Part shown: positions 43,292-53,269 of the stretch, in pieces | How the letters are laid out: the number at the start of each line of letters is the position of its first letter | How positions within the stretch are numbered: position 1 is the stretch's first letter | DNA from: Mucilaginibacter kameinonensis | GTDB taxonomy: Bacteria > Bacteroidota > Bacteroidia > Sphingobacteriales > Sphingobacteriaceae | Length of the DNA stretch: 64,000 nt | Assembly: GCF_003675385.1 (NCBI RefSeq) | Contig: NZ_RCWZ01000002.1 | Span: forward strand, 930,001 to 994,000 | Reading direction: 5' to 3' | Translations under genes and position numbers: made by a program | The notes under the pieces: generated by a model | The model's database searches: none | Told to the model about the DNA's origin: nothing | Seen by the model: only the letters and a program-made list of their open reading frames with translations

Positions 43292-44971
43292 TTACCAGCT
43301 GAATTTCAGAAACGCCACTCCCTGACGTGGTAATGAAACCGTAGCACCGGACAAGCCCGATTTAGCTATCAGGGTAACAGGTTTTCCGAACTTTTGGAGC
43401 TGACCGGCTTTTTCAAGTTCTTTGATTTGAGCCGCGGTAGGGTTTTGTGGAGACCCCATCTTTTTCCAGACTTCGTAGGCATTGCTATGCTCATCGTCTA
43501 TCCGGTATTGGGTTAGTTTTACAAAGGTTGGCGGCAGGTGTTCTATCCTGATCTCTACAGTTTTTCCGGCATCTTTCAGGTCATCATCATGATAGTTCCA
43601 CAACAGTACCGTCATTTCTTTTTTATCAACCGATGCCAGCGCGCCGATATCTGTATTGCGGCCCCTGATGCTTGAATCAGCTACTGTCTTGAGCGTGTAC
43701 ATCTGATCGCCATTTATCTTCAGGCGCTTACCTTTCATCATCCCCAGCATCCTGAAAACGTTAAGTACCGGCTTGTCGACACCATTGGTAGCCAGATCGC
43801 GGAAGCCATAAAACCAGGGCTGGTTTTCAAACTCGAACGACCATGATACTGAACCCATAAAGTTTACGCCCAGTGAATCGGCCAGTTGATATTCTCTTGC
43901 GATAGATGCCGCGGTGTAACTCGAATACATAGTGCCGTTACGATAAGCGTTTGACGGATTGGTAGCCATACCGCAAGCCGCGCAACCCTCCGGGTCCGAT
44001 TCGCCGACCACTATCGGTGTATTTTTAGTCTCGGGGTATGAGGCTACTATTTTAAAGCCTTCCCTGATATCACGGATCTGTGGCGCCATATTCATACGTA
44101 CCTTACCATTAACCAATGTAGGTTGCCCCTTGGCGTGAAAAGAGATCACATCAATAGGGGAACCTATTTTGCCTGTAGCGTAATTGGTATCGGCGATACA
44201 ATGTTTAATGAACGCGTTTAAAAACTTCATCCCGCCGGGGCTTGATCCACCGGCAACTTCTGGTCCGCCAACATGTGTGGTTGGTAAAGCGCGTTTTACG
44301 CCATGCGCGGCATAATCGTATAATTTAAAAAACTCCTGCATGGTACCTTTCCAATAGCCAATATTGGGCTCGTTCCAAACTTCCCAATACCAGCTTTCCA
44401 CTTCTGTCTGGCCGTAGCGTTGTACGCAGTGCTTTACCCATTGGTAAACAAGCTCTTCCCACTTGTTGTAATCTTTTGGCGGATATGCCCAACCCGTATA
44501 AACATCATCATAATTATCGCCGGGCTTCCAGTAATGGCGATAAGGTTTTGGGTGGGTTGATAAAGCCTCGGGCATAAAACCTATCTGAGCGTAAGGCTTC
44601 ATCCCCAGTTTTACGTAAGTATCAAAAATGCTGTCTACCAAATGCCAGTTGTAAACCGGGTTGCCATTGGTGTCTTCAGTATAAGCATTGGTTGATCCCC
44701 ACTTTAGCGCCGCAGTGCCATCACCACTGGTAAGCAGGTTGTGAACCCGCATACGCACGGGAACAGGGCTCAAAGCCGCCAGTTCGGAAAGCAGTTTCCG
44801 ACCGTCCTTCATGTAAGTATAGTTAGGCTCATCATGGCCAAACCATGCCCAAAAGGGATACATATCGCCAATTTTATCATTCAGGTTAATGGTGATATGA
44901 GCTTGTTCCTGGGCAAAAATACGGCTGCAAGTAAGCAACAAAATGCAAAGGATAAATTTGATGATCTTCAT
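43292..44971 (-). CDS. GH39-family glycosidase (beta-xylosidase-like), secreted
   Basis: The 559-residue protein has a signal peptide (about 1-20). The TIM barrel has the acid/base E198 in VWNEPNIGYW and the nucleophile E322 or neighbouring Glu in VVGESDPEG; a C-terminal beta-sandwich (about 430-559) follows. Family GH39 includes beta-xylosidases and alpha-L-iduronidases; the length and pattern fit the xylosidase side. It lies alone, not inside the downstream polysaccharide locus. Confidence 0.87.
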   Translation of the reverse strand: MKIIKFILCILLLTCSRIFAQEQAHITINLNDKIGDMYPFWAWFGHDEPNYTYMKDGRKLLSELAALSPVPVRMRVHNLLTSGDGTAALKWGSTNAYTEDTNGNPVYNWHLVDSIFDTYVKLGMKPYAQIGFMPEALSTHPKPYRHYWKPGDNYDDVYTGWAYPPKDYNKWEELVYQWVKHCVQRYGQTEVESWYWEVWNEPNIGYWKGTMQEFFKLYDYAAHGVKRALPTTHVGGPEVAGGSSPGGMKFLNAFIKHCIADTNYATGKIGSPIDVISFHAKGQPTLVNGKVRMNMAPQIRDIREGFKIVASYPETKNTPIVVGESDPEGCAACGMATNPSNAYRNGTMYSSYTAASIAREYQLADSLGVNFMGSVSWSFEFENQPWFYGFRDLATNGVDKPVLNVFRMLGMMKGKRLKINGDQMYTLKTVADSSIRGRNTDIGALASVDKKEMTVLLWNYHDDDLKDAGKTVEIRIEHLPPTFVKLTQYRIDDEHSNAYEVWKKMGSPQNPTAAQIKELEKAGQLQKFGKPVTLIAKSGLSGATVSLPRQGVAFLKFSW

Positions 44972-45205
44972 TTAGGTGGTTTGGAGGTTTATTGGAGGTG
45001 CAATCAAACATAGTGATTTTTATTTATTGTTAAAAGAACAATTAAAAGCAAAATCTATCTGCCTTAAAATCAATTTAAAAGCGATACAACATAATGGATA
45101 TAATTTACGTTAACAGCGTGTTAATTTATTGTTCACGCGCTTCAGAAATTCTACAGAATTAAATTGTATAATTGTGCTTATCAGCGCTTAATAAGGGGGA
45201 TTTCT

Positions 45206-46042
45206 TTGCAAAAGTTCAGGTTTTATTTTATTTCGATGCTATTGGCGGCCTCGTTCTCGCTGCCTGTATATGCCCAGGTTAAAGATACGTTACAAAAAAT
45301 TGCAGTAAAGAAGGATTCTTTGCAGAAAGACTCTGCCCGGAATATCCTCACTTTGCCCGATACGGTTAAGCATCTGCAAAGTAAATTTCCTTCATATATA
45401 CCGCCAGCGGCTTTCATTACCTATGGTTTATTATCACTAAAAGTAAAGTTTATCCGTAATATCGATTACGATGTAAGGACAGATATGATGAAAGACCATC
45501 CGGGCTTTCATACTAAGGTTGATAACTACCTTCAGTATGCACCAATCATCTCCGTTTACGGTTTGAACGCGGCAGGGGTACACGGTAAAAATACGTTTAT
45601 TGATCGTACCATGCTGCTTGTACTATCTGAGGCTATATTTGCCGGTACCACTTTTGGTTTAAAACGTGTTACCCATCGTGAGCGTCCCGATGGCTCGGAT
45701 AAGTTTTCTTTTCCATCAGGGCATACCGGTAATGCCTTTGTTTCGGCCGAGTTTATGGCCCAGGAGTATGGCGACCGCTCGCCGATATACGGAGGTGTTG
45801 GTTATGCTTTCGCTACTACTACTGCGATATTACGCGTATACAACAACAAACACTGGTTTAGTGATATCGTAGCCGGTGCTGGTTTTGGAATCTTGTCTAC
45901 CAAAGCGGCGTATTACTTGTATCCGCTTATTCGAAATGGTCTGTTCCGTGGAGGTAATGAAAAAGGCAAAAACAATAACTCATTATTGCTGCCAACCTAC
46001 CAGGATGGAAGGGTAGGTTTAACCTTCGCCAAAAGCTTTTAA
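45206..46042 (+). CDS. PAP2-family phosphatase
   Basis: I start at TTG 45206, which gives a full signal peptide ending PVYAQ and an AG-rich upstream region; ATG 45236 is an alternative. The 278-residue protein has the PAP2 motifs: KRVTHRERPDG (with RP), FPSGHTGNAF and RVYNNKHWFSDIVAG. It would dephosphorylate lipid phosphates in the periplasm. A long N-terminal segment before the first motif (about 25-110) carries charged residues KKDSLQKDS. Second PAP2 of the window. Confidence 0.82.
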   Translation: MQKFRFYFISMLLAASFSLPVYAQVKDTLQKIAVKKDSLQKDSARNILTLPDTVKHLQSKFPSYIPPAAFITYGLLSLKVKFIRNIDYDVRTDMMKDHPGFHTKVDNYLQYAPIISVYGLNAAGVHGKNTFIDRTMLLVLSEAIFAGTTFGLKRVTHRERPDGSDKFSFPSGHTGNAFVSAEFMAQEYGDRSPIYGGVGYAFATTTAILRVYNNKHWFSDIVAGAGFGILSTKAAYYLYPLIRNGLFRGGNEKGKNNNSLLLPTYQDGRVGLTFAKSF

Positions 46043-46066
46043 CGACTGATCTTATATTTATAACGT

Positions 46067-46098
46067 ACAACCACCTTAGTATTAGGGTGGTTGTTTTG
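46067..46098 (+). terminator. Terminator after the second PAP2 gene
   Basis: ACAACCACC and GGTGGTTGT form a 9-bp stem followed by T-rich sequence. Confidence 0.8.
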
Positions 46099-46127
46099 TT
46101 TTAGGATGAAAATTTTTTATAAAAAAA

Positions 46128-46169
46128 TAACTTAGTTATTGCAACGTACGTTTTTAATGCATACCTTTG
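46128..46169 (+). promoter_or_regulatory. Promoter and operator of the BlaI/M56 operon
   Basis: TTG at 46139-46141 and TACCTTTG at 46162-46169 are spaced by 20 bases, a near-perfect Bacteroidota promoter. Two palindromes sit in it: TAACTTAGTTA (46128-46138) just before the -33 and AACGTACGTT (46143-46152) between the boxes. Both are placed for BlaI-type repression. The ATG is only five bases after the -7 box, so the transcript may be leaderless. Confidence 0.65.
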
Positions 46170-46173
46170 GTTT

Positions 46174-46575
46174 ATGAGTTTGTTTAAAAAGGATATTACT
46201 GCTGATTTAACGCCCACCAAAACCGAAATGGATGTTTTGCAGGTGTTATGGCAGTACGGCCCATCTACGGTGAGATTTGTGCATGATAAGCTTAACGAGC
46301 AAAAGGAGGCGGTAATTTATACCAGTACCCTAAAGCTGATGCAGGTGATGAAAGAGAAGGGAATGCTTGACCGCGACGAAACCAATATGAAGCACGTTTA
46401 CAGTGCCGCGGTTGAAGAAAGCAAGATAAAAGGCAATATGCTTGGCCGCTTTGTTGATTCGATGTACAATGGTTCGCCGAGCGATTTGATGGTAGCCCTG
46501 TTGGGCAACGATAAAACATCGGCCGAAGAACTCAAAAAAATAAAAGAGCTGCTCAAAAACATGGATGATAAATAA
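46174..46575 (+). CDS. BlaI/MecI-family repressor
   Basis: The 133-residue winged-helix protein starts MSLFKKDITADLTPTKTEMDVLQVLW (the BlaI start), with the recognition region FVHDKLNEQKEAVIYTSTLKLMQVMKEKGMLDRDE and the protease-sensitive Asn-rich-type loop absent. The dimerisation part lies at about 85-133. BlaI represses target genes until the M56 partner cleaves it. It is followed after 15 bp by that M56 protein; together they form a two-gene sensor. Confidence 0.9.
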   Translation: MSLFKKDITADLTPTKTEMDVLQVLWQYGPSTVRFVHDKLNEQKEAVIYTSTLKLMQVMKEKGMLDRDETNMKHVYSAAVEESKIKGNMLGRFVDSMYNGSPSDLMVALLGNDKTSAEELKKIKELLKNMDDK

Positions 46576-46590
46576 TTAAACCTTACAGAT

Positions 46591-48189
46591 ATGTACCTGC
46601 TCCTTAACACCAACACCATTTCTCATAGCCTGATACAGGCTTTTAGCTGGATGCTGATCCATTCGCTATGGCAAGGTTTAGTGTTGGCTGTTATCAGCGC
46701 GCTGGTAATGCTCTTTACCAAAAAAGCAAGCGCGGCAGTAAGGTACAACCTGGTACTTGTACAGTTTTTATTATTTATTGGGGCCTGTGTGTTCACTTTT
46801 GCGTGGGAGTGGAGCAGGCAGCCACAACAGGGGATGATGCAATTTGGTAATGCTATTGGCAACAGGGCATCGCAATTATTGAGCCTTAATGCCGATGGGA
46901 TCCGGGCTTTTGCCAATACCTGTGTTGGCTATTTTACAGCCAATGCGCCTATGGTTGTATTGTTATGGTTTGTGTTTTTCCTGTTCCGATCGGTACGGAT
47001 GATGCGCGGGATTATGTTTATCCATGTGGCTAAACACAGGCAGGTATCTGAACCGGCTGTTTATTGGAAAAACAGGGTTGAACTGCTTTGCGAAAAGCTG
47101 CAGCTAAAGCAGGCGGTTAAACTGCTGGAATCGGGCTATGTAAAAATGCCTATGGTTATTGGTCACCTGAAACCGGTTATCCTGATCCCGGCCGGTTTGT
47201 TGGCAGGTTTACCGCCCGAGCAGGTTGAGGCTGTGTTATTGCATGAGCTGGCGCACATCCGCAGGCATGATTATATTGTTAATTTCTTACAGACCATCGC
47301 AGAAACGGTATTCTTCTTCAATCCCGGTTTACTGTGGATCTCGACCCTGCTTCGTGACGAGCGGGAAAACTGCTGTGATGATATCGCTATAGCTCAAACA
47401 AAAAACAAACGTGAGTTTGTACAGGCACTTATCAGCTTTAAAGAACATTCATTGTACGGCTCAAATTATGCGGTTGCGTTTCCTGGTAAAAAGAATCAGC
47501 TGTTGCAAAGGGTAAGCCGCATCATGAGTAATAAAAATCAAACAGTAACCCCAGGCGATAAAGCGTTTTTAATAAGTGGTGTTGTTATCCTTTCGGCAAT
47601 AATAGCTACAGCGGCTATCGCGCAGATCAGGAAAATTAATAACCCCGGAAACGATAAAGCCTATATATACAAGCAGGAGCGATATATAATACCAACTGCA
47701 GGTATACAATCTGTTGCAGCTGTCATGTCGGTTGATAAACCAAAACATGGAAGGCACAAAAACATTGCTGTAGCTCAAAAGCCTGTTGCTGCAAATGAAA
47801 ATGTAGTTATTGCTAATGCCGAGCCGAGTTCACCACAGGAGCAGCTTGAAGCTGATGCAAAGGCTGTAAAGCAACAGGCCGAAAAAGATAGCCAGCAAGT
47901 TTCGGCAGCTAAAGCCGATTATAACCGCGAGAAGGAGCAGGCTCGCCGTGACGAGGAACATGCCAAAATAGAGCAGGAACAGGCCCTTCGCGATCAGGAG
48001 CAGGCTAAGCGGGATCAGGAACAAGCCGCGCGCGATCAGGTGCAGGCTAAACTTGACCAGCAGCAGGCCGAAAGGGATCAGATACAAGCTAAGCGCGATC
48101 AGGAGCAGGCAAAGCGTGACCAGGCACACGTAATACAACCCATAGCACCAAAACCAGCTAAACCAAAAAACAGCGTAAGCGTAGAGTAA
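46591..48189 (+). CDS. M56 (BlaR1-like) metallopeptidase with heptad-repeat tail
   Basis: The 532-residue membrane protein has N-terminal helices (about 12-35, 40-60, 110-130), the zinc site [10 protein letters not shown] (H218, E219, H222), a further ligand in RENCCDD, and the last helix at about 327-346. It then continues into a tail of about 185 residues instead of a penicillin-binding domain. Residues about 445-515 consist of seven-residue units such as RDQEQAK and RDQVQAK. The tail should lie in the periplasm, as in BlaR1. It probably cleaves the BlaI neighbour on an unknown signal. Confidence 0.9.
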   Translation: MYLLLNTNTISHSLIQAFSWMLIHSLWQGLVLAVISALVMLFTKKASAAVRYNLVLVQFLLFIGACVFTFAWEWSRQPQQGMMQFGNAIGNRASQLLSLNADGIRAFANTCVGYFTANAPMVVLLWFVFFLFRSVRMMRGIMFIHVAKHRQVSEPAVYWKNRVELLCEKLQLKQAVKLLESGYVKMPMVIGHLKPVILIPAGLLAGLPPEQVEAVLLHELAHIRRHDYIVNFLQTIAETVFFFNPGLLWISTLLRDERENCCDDIAIAQTKNKREFVQALISFKEHSLYGSNYAVAFPGKKNQLLQRVSRIMSNKNQTVTPGDKAFLISGVVILSAIIATAAIAQIRKINNPGNDKAYIYKQERYIIPTAGIQSVAAVMSVDKPKHGRHKNIAVAQKPVAANENVVIANAEPSSPQEQLEADAKAVKQQAEKDSQQVSAAKADYNREKEQARRDEEHAKIEQEQALRDQEQAKRDQEQAARDQVQAKLDQQQAERDQIQAKRDQEQAKRDQAHVIQPIAPKPAKPKNSVSVE

Positions 48190-48344
48190 ATCAATTAACA
48201 ACAGAACAGGCTTTTTAATCGCAGGCAGCGCTGCCTGTAGGCGGAGCTTTGCATTTTTAATTCAGGAAAGCCAAGATTTTTAACAACCGGCTTTGAGTTG
48301 GATGGCATTGTATTGCCTTTTTACTAACAAAAATTTAATTGGAA

Positions 48345-49877
48345 ATGAAGGAACATTATTTATCGGGAGGTATGGTGATTACATGCCTGTTGCTTATACT
48401 TTTCAACGGGACAACAAGCGTTTTGCTGGCACAGGACAAGCAAAAGCGACTGGATAGCTTGTTTACGGCATTGTATGGTCAGCATGAGTTTAATGGCAAC
48501 GTGCTGGTTGCCGAAAAAGGGAAAGTTGTTTATCAGCGTTCATTTGGCTATGCCGATGTGGCCTCGAAGTTGTTAAATACCGATCAAACTGCTTTTAATA
48601 TGGCTTCGGTATCAAAGACGTTTACGGCGGTGGCAATTTTACAGCTTAAGCAAAACGGCAAGCTTAAACTGGATGATCCGTTCATCAAGTATTTTCCCGA
48701 GTTCCCCTGGAAGCAGATCACTTTGCGGCACTTGTTATCACATACTTCCGGCTTGCCCGACTACCAGATTTTTGAGAAGCCTTATAGCGAAAACCCGGAA
48801 AAGATTTATGCATTGAATGACTTGATCCCTGCATTAAAAAATTACAGTCGCGGCTTATTATCCAAAACAGGTGAAAGATACAGCTATTCAAATACCGGGT
48901 TCGGTTTGCTTGCGCTGTTAGTTGAAAAGCTGAGCGGAATGAAGTTTCAGGACTATTTGGCTAAATATGTTTTTAATCCTGCGGGGATGGCTCATAGCTA
49001 CATTGAAACGCCTCTGTTGCCGGTAGCCGACAAGAACCGGGCTCAGCGCTATGAATTTATCAGCTACTCGCCAGGGCAGTTGAAGCGTGTTGATTCGGTA
49101 AAAGGTGATCATATCGAATCGGTAATATTGGGGGCTATAATTGGGCCTACAGCGGTTGTGAGTACCAGCGGTGATCTGCTAAAGTTCGATGAAGCTTTAT
49201 ACGGTGGCAAATTACTGCAACAGAAAGTGCTTGAAGAAGCCTTTGTTCCAACTTTACTTAATGACGGAAGTAAAGCAAGCGCCGGCTGGGCAAACACGAA
49301 ATCATATTATGGTCTCGGCTGGGAGATCCTCAAGGATACAACTTATGGCAAAGTAGTATGGCATTCGGGTGGTTCATCGGGTGTGGTTACCGTATTTCTT
49401 CGCAATATAACCCGGAAGCAAACTGTGATCCTGCTTGATAATGTAACCCATCGCGGCCTTCATCCCGAAGGACTTAATGCCTTTTATATTTTAAACAATG
49501 GGAATGATATCTACCGGGGCAAGCGGTCGCTGGCTAAAGATTATGTAATAACCCTGCATCAGAAAGGCCCCGATGCCGCAACTGTACTTTTCAATGAGGC
49601 TAAAACAGACACAGCTCATTATTTCATGGACGAGAGGGAATTAAATCGGCTGGGTTATGACATGATGAACGATGGCTTCCTCGGCCAGGCTTTGGAGGTT
49701 TTTAAACTCAATACACTCCTATATCCGGCCAGTTTTAATACTTATGATAGCTATGCTGAAGCGCTTGCCGGTGCAGGCAAAAAGGAAGATGCCATAAAAA
49801 TGTACCAAAAATCAATTGCGCTAAATCCGCAAAATGAGGGCGGAAAAAAGGCATTGGAAAAACTAAAAGGAAAATAA
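48345..49877 (+). CDS. Serine beta-lactamase-like hydrolase with TPR tail
   Basis: From ATG 48345 the protein has 510 residues, with a signal peptide (about 1-28). It has SVSK (catalytic Ser and Lys near 88-91), YSYSN (near 183) and HSGG (near 343), the class C beta-lactamase/esterase site. The C-terminal part (about 420-510) is TPR-like (ALEVFKLNTLLYPASFNTYDSYAEALAGAGKKEDAI in two helices, then YQKSIALNPQN). It may be a peptidase or esterase of cell-wall material. It lies 155 bp after the M56 gene and may share its regulation. Confidence 0.88.
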   Translation: MKEHYLSGGMVITCLLLILFNGTTSVLLAQDKQKRLDSLFTALYGQHEFNGNVLVAEKGKVVYQRSFGYADVASKLLNTDQTAFNMASVSKTFTAVAILQLKQNGKLKLDDPFIKYFPEFPWKQITLRHLLSHTSGLPDYQIFEKPYSENPEKIYALNDLIPALKNYSRGLLSKTGERYSYSNTGFGLLALLVEKLSGMKFQDYLAKYVFNPAGMAHSYIETPLLPVADKNRAQRYEFISYSPGQLKRVDSVKGDHIESVILGAIIGPTAVVSTSGDLLKFDEALYGGKLLQQKVLEEAFVPTLLNDGSKASAGWANTKSYYGLGWEILKDTTYGKVVWHSGGSSGVVTVFLRNITRKQTVILLDNVTHRGLHPEGLNAFYILNNGNDIYRGKRSLAKDYVITLHQKGPDAATVLFNEAKTDTAHYFMDERELNRLGYDMMNDGFLGQALEVFKLNTLLYPASFNTYDSYAEALAGAGKKEDAIKMYQKSIALNPQNEGGKKALEKLKGK

Positions 49878-49933
49878 CAGGAATCAACAAATACGAAGCC
49901 TATAGGCTTTTCAAAATTTAAATCAACAGAAAA

Positions 49934-50803
49934 ATGAAAACCAATTATTTAAAAAGCAGCCTGATATTGATAGCTGCTTTAGCTTTCACAACAGCGGTAA
50001 ACGCTCAGCAACCAGCTAAAAGAACCGCTTATGATCCTTATAACAACTACCATAGTATTGACGGGAAGGGCCATGAGAAAATTCAAACCAACTGGAAGGG
50101 TAAAACTTACCAAATGGAACTGGTTAATAATAAACTAACCGCTTTGGCCGTAGATGGTGAAACTATTCCATCAAGCAAATGGGGTAATTATAGCGCAGCT
50201 ATAGCAGCTATCCGTGAGCAAATCAGGAAAGACAGGATCCAGGCAAAGAAAGACCAGGCGCAGGCTAAACGCGATCAGGAGCAAGCCGGTCGTGATCAGC
50301 AGCAGGCGAAACGCGACCAGGAACAGGCCGAACGTGATCAGCGACAGGCAAAAGTTGAACAGGAAGAAGCCGCACGAGATCAGGAGCAAGCAAAACGCGA
50401 TCAGGAGCAGGCATCTAAAGATCAGGTCCAGGCCAAACGTGACCAGGAGCAGGCTTCCCGTGATCAGGAACAAGCCAGCCGTGACCAGGTACAAGCTAAA
50501 CGAGATCAGGAACAGGCCCACCTGGATCAAATTCAGGCCAAAAAAGACCAGGAGCGTGCCGCCGAAGATCAGCGGATGTTAAAACAGATGATCGGCGATA
50601 TGGTAGCGGATCATATTCTCCCTAACGAAGATGCCCTGCACGAGCTTTCATTCAACGGCGAAGAAATGATCGTTAACGGAGTGAAACAACCTGAAAGTGT
50701 ATTTAAGAAATACAGCGCAAAATATCCGCGTTTTGCCAAAGGAAATACAACCTACGAAAACGGTAAAAGGCAGTTTAATGGGTTACATATTCACAGGAAT
50801 TAA
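49934..50803 (+). CDS. Secreted protein with heptad repeats matching the M56 tail
   Basis: A 289-residue protein with a signal peptide ending VNAQ. Residues about 35-90 form a small domain (YNNYHSIDGKGHEKIQTNW, KTYQMELVNNKLTALAVDG). Residues about 95-215 are some 16 seven-residue units, mostly (K/R)DQ(E/Q/V)QA(K/S/E), the same as in the M56 protein tail two genes upstream. The C-terminus (about 215-289) has IGDMVADHILPNEDALHELSFNG. It is probably a long charged helix or coiled coil. No family is known to me beyond this. Confidence 0.85.
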   Translation: MKTNYLKSSLILIAALAFTTAVNAQQPAKRTAYDPYNNYHSIDGKGHEKIQTNWKGKTYQMELVNNKLTALAVDGETIPSSKWGNYSAAIAAIREQIRKDRIQAKKDQAQAKRDQEQAGRDQQQAKRDQEQAERDQRQAKVEQEEAARDQEQAKRDQEQASKDQVQAKRDQEQASRDQEQASRDQVQAKRDQEQAHLDQIQAKKDQERAAEDQRMLKQMIGDMVADHILPNEDALHELSFNGEEMIVNGVKQPESVFKKYSAKYPRFAKGNTTYENGKRQFNGLHIHRN

Positions 50804-50894
50804 GTAGCGTTTATCTTTAATAATTTGATAAAAGGGCAGATGGTTTATAACGATTTGCCCTTTTGTTTTAAATTAGAGACATAAATGTATTTCA

Positions 50895-51536
50895 ATGAAA
50901 ACCTTCCTTATCGCATTGGTTTTAACTATTACTGCTAATTGTTTATTTGCTCAGGAAGATACTTATAAAACCGTTAAGGCGCAGGTTGATGGTGTACCTT
51001 ACCGGGCTATTTATAAAACAAGTGATTTGTCGATATCGATTGTTAGTCGCGATGGCAAAATAAGTTTAATTCGACAGTCTGATTATGGTTTGTCTTCATT
51101 TAAGTTTATTGATTTTAATGACGATGGATATCAAGATCTGCTTATTGAATACATGTCGAATGTTCCAGGAGTGTGCGAACTTGCACTGTACGATAAACGC
51201 GCTAAGAAATTTGTGCTGGTAGATAATTTTTCGGAATATCCCGATCCTCAAAAATTGAGAGGTACATTTCTATATTATTCATACCGCCGTAGCGGATGCG
51301 CCGATTCGGATTGGGATAGCGACCTCTTTAAGATCATAAATAACAAGGTCGTCAAAATAGGTAATATTTCGGGACGAGGTTGCGATGAAGAGCCTGGAAT
51401 ATTTATATCAAAAACGGAGGGAAGAGAAAAGATAATTATCAAAAAGTACCCAATTGACGTAATTGAAAAGTATAAAAATTACAAATGGGGTTTTATTAAA
51501 CAGTATTGGGAACGCAATTGCCAGAAGTTTATATAA
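50895..51536 (+). CDS. Secreted hypothetical protein with FG-GAP/VCBS-like motif
   Basis: The 213-residue protein has a signal peptide ending CLFAQ (about 1-19). Residues about 70-90 read FKFIDFNDDGYQDLLIEYM, an Asp-rich calcium-loop motif like that of FG-GAP or VCBS repeat proteins, present only once. Two Cys pairs lie in CADSDWD and GRGCDEE. Function unknown. It ends one base before the convergent Crp/Fnr gene. Confidence 0.78.
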   Translation: MKTFLIALVLTITANCLFAQEDTYKTVKAQVDGVPYRAIYKTSDLSISIVSRDGKISLIRQSDYGLSSFKFIDFNDDGYQDLLIEYMSNVPGVCELALYDKRAKKFVLVDNFSEYPDPQKLRGTFLYYSYRRSGCADSDWDSDLFKIINNKVVKIGNISGRGCDEEPGIFISKTEGREKIIIKKYPIDVIEKYKNYKWGFIKQYWERNCQKFI

Positions 51537-52115
51537 TCATTTCTTCAAACTCCTCGCTCTCAACTTACTCAAAAATTCAGGCGAAATACCCAGGTATGAG
51601 GCTATATAATGCTGTGGCACCCTTTGCGGAATATTTGGATAACGGTTAATAAATTCCAGGTATTTTTCCATTGCGGTGGTGGATATGGTTTTAAATAATC
51701 GTTTTTGAACCACAGTTAAATGCCTTTGCAGCATGAGCCTGAACATGCGTTCCAGTTTGGGCACTTCGGTTAGCAGGCGCTCTTTTGAATCGCGGGTGAG
51801 GATGAGGAGCTCACAATCTTCCAGCGTTTCGATGTTCATGTGGGCCGGAGTTTGATCCTGAAAACTGGCCAGGTCACTTACCCACCAGTCCTCAACGGCA
51901 AATTGCAGGGTAACTTCGGCCCCATTTTCATCTATAACATATTCGCGGATACAGCCTTTGTTTACGTATGCTTCAAAATTGCAGATGTCGCCGGCCTGGA
52001 GCAAGCGGGTCTTTTTGGGGACTTTTCTGTATTCCAATATCTCATTAAACAGCGCTGTTTCTTCAGTGGTTAAATTAACCGATCGGGCCGCGTAATTATT
52101 GATATTTTGAAACAT
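51537..52115 (-). CDS. Crp/Fnr-family transcriptional regulator
   Basis: The 192-residue protein has a cyclic-nucleotide-binding-like domain (about 20-135, RLLQAGDICNFEAYVNKGCIREY) and a C-terminal helix-turn-helix (about 165-190, QHYIASYLGISPEFLSKLRAR). The phosphate-binding residues of true CRP are lacking, so it probably senses another signal. It is divergent from the aldo/keto reductase gene by 131 bp. Confidence 0.88.
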   Translation of the reverse strand: MFQNINNYAARSVNLTTEETALFNEILEYRKVPKKTRLLQAGDICNFEAYVNKGCIREYVIDENGAEVTLQFAVEDWWVSDLASFQDQTPAHMNIETLEDCELLILTRDSKERLLTEVPKLERMFRLMLQRHLTVVQKRLFKTISTTAMEKYLEFINRYPNIPQRVPQHYIASYLGISPEFLSKLRARSLKK

Positions 52116-52246
52116 GGCTCAAATATAAGTCGGCCTGTGGGCATCCTTCCAAATATTAGCCGGTAAATAATTTCATTTCTTGTCCCAGTTCAATGGATTT
52201 TTGCGATAGATAGGTCAATTTTGGGCATTCATTAATCAAACAAAAT

Positions 52247-53242
52247 ATGACCTATCTACCCAATGCAAATCGCTACCAGGATATGGAATACCGCCGTTGC
52301 GGTAACAGTGGTTTAAAACTGCCCGCGGTATCGCTTGGCTTATGGCACAACTTCGGCGGTATCGACAGCCTGGAAAATGCCCGTAATATTTTACGCCTGG
52401 CTTTTGACAAAGGTATTACCCATTTTGATCTTGCTAATAACTACGGTCCGCCTGCAGGCTCAGCCGAGGAGACCTTTGGGCACATTTTTAAAGATGACTT
52501 TAAAAGATACCGCGATGAGCTCATCATCTCAAGTAAAGCAGGTTGGGGTATGTGGCCTGGTCCTTATGGCGACTGGGGTTCAAAAAAATACCTCGTAGCC
52601 AGTCTTGATCAAAGTCTGAAGCGCATGGGATTGGATTATGTAGATATTTTCTACCATCACCGTCCGGATCCTGAAACCCCAATCGAAGAAACTATGGGCG
52701 CGCTGGATCTGATTGTTCGCCAGGGTAAAGCCTTGTATGTAGGTATCTCAAGCTACAGCGCTTCCGAAACAGAAAAAGCGGTAGCCGTACTAAAGGAGCT
52801 TGGTACGCCATGCTTGATCCATCAGCCTAAATACTCCATGTTCGACAGGTGGGTTGAAGGTGCACTGCTTGATGTGCTGGAAGATAAAGGGGTTGGTTGT
52901 ATCCCATTCTCGCCGCTGGCGCAGGGTTTGTTGACCAATAAATACCTGAAAGGTATTCCTGAAGGTTCAAGAGCAGCAGCTCACCGCGGTAACGGTGCTA
53001 TCGATGAAGACGCGATAACTGAGCAAAATATCGCGAAAGCAGCAAAACTAAATGAGATAGCACTGCAACGCGGTCAAAACCTGGCGCAAATGGCGTTATC
53101 ATGGATCTTGAAAGACATGCGTATTACATCGGTATTAATTGGCGCAAGTAAGCCCGAACAGGTGACGGATTCTATCGGTTGTTTGGCAAATACTTCATTT
53201 AGTGATGAGGAATTAAAGCAGATTAACCATATCCTGGCGTAA
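52247..53242 (+). CDS. Aldo/keto reductase (YghZ/MgrA-like)
   Basis: The 331-residue TIM-barrel enzyme starts MEYRRCGNSGLKLPAVSLGLW after a 12-residue lead. The Asp, Tyr, Lys and His tetrad appears as FDLANNYGP, IISSKAGWG and FYHHRPDP. Sequence fits the L-glyceraldehyde-3-phosphate reductase group that removes methylglyoxal-type aldehydes with NADPH. The GH30 gene follows 27 bp later, so both may share a transcript. The Crp/Fnr gene is divergent. Confidence 0.92.
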   Translation: MTYLPNANRYQDMEYRRCGNSGLKLPAVSLGLWHNFGGIDSLENARNILRLAFDKGITHFDLANNYGPPAGSAEETFGHIFKDDFKRYRDELIISSKAGWGMWPGPYGDWGSKKYLVASLDQSLKRMGLDYVDIFYHHRPDPETPIEETMGALDLIVRQGKALYVGISSYSASETEKAVAVLKELGTPCLIHQPKYSMFDRWVEGALLDVLEDKGVGCIPFSPLAQGLLTNKYLKGIPEGSRAAAHRGNGAIDEDAITEQNIAKAAKLNEIALQRGQNLAQMALSWILKDMRITSVLIGASKPEQVTDSIGCLANTSFSDEELKQINHILA

Positions 53243-53269
53243 AAATCAATCAACCAATCAACCTAAATT

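Noticed and set aside
43292..44971. GH39 gene as part of the SusC/SusD locus
   Set aside because: It lies more than 10 kb away on the other strand with unrelated genes between.
47930..50580. Regular about 21-base repeats that look like a tandem or CRISPR array
   Set aside because: They are in frame and encode the heptads of two proteins, without spacers of constant size; they are coding repeats.
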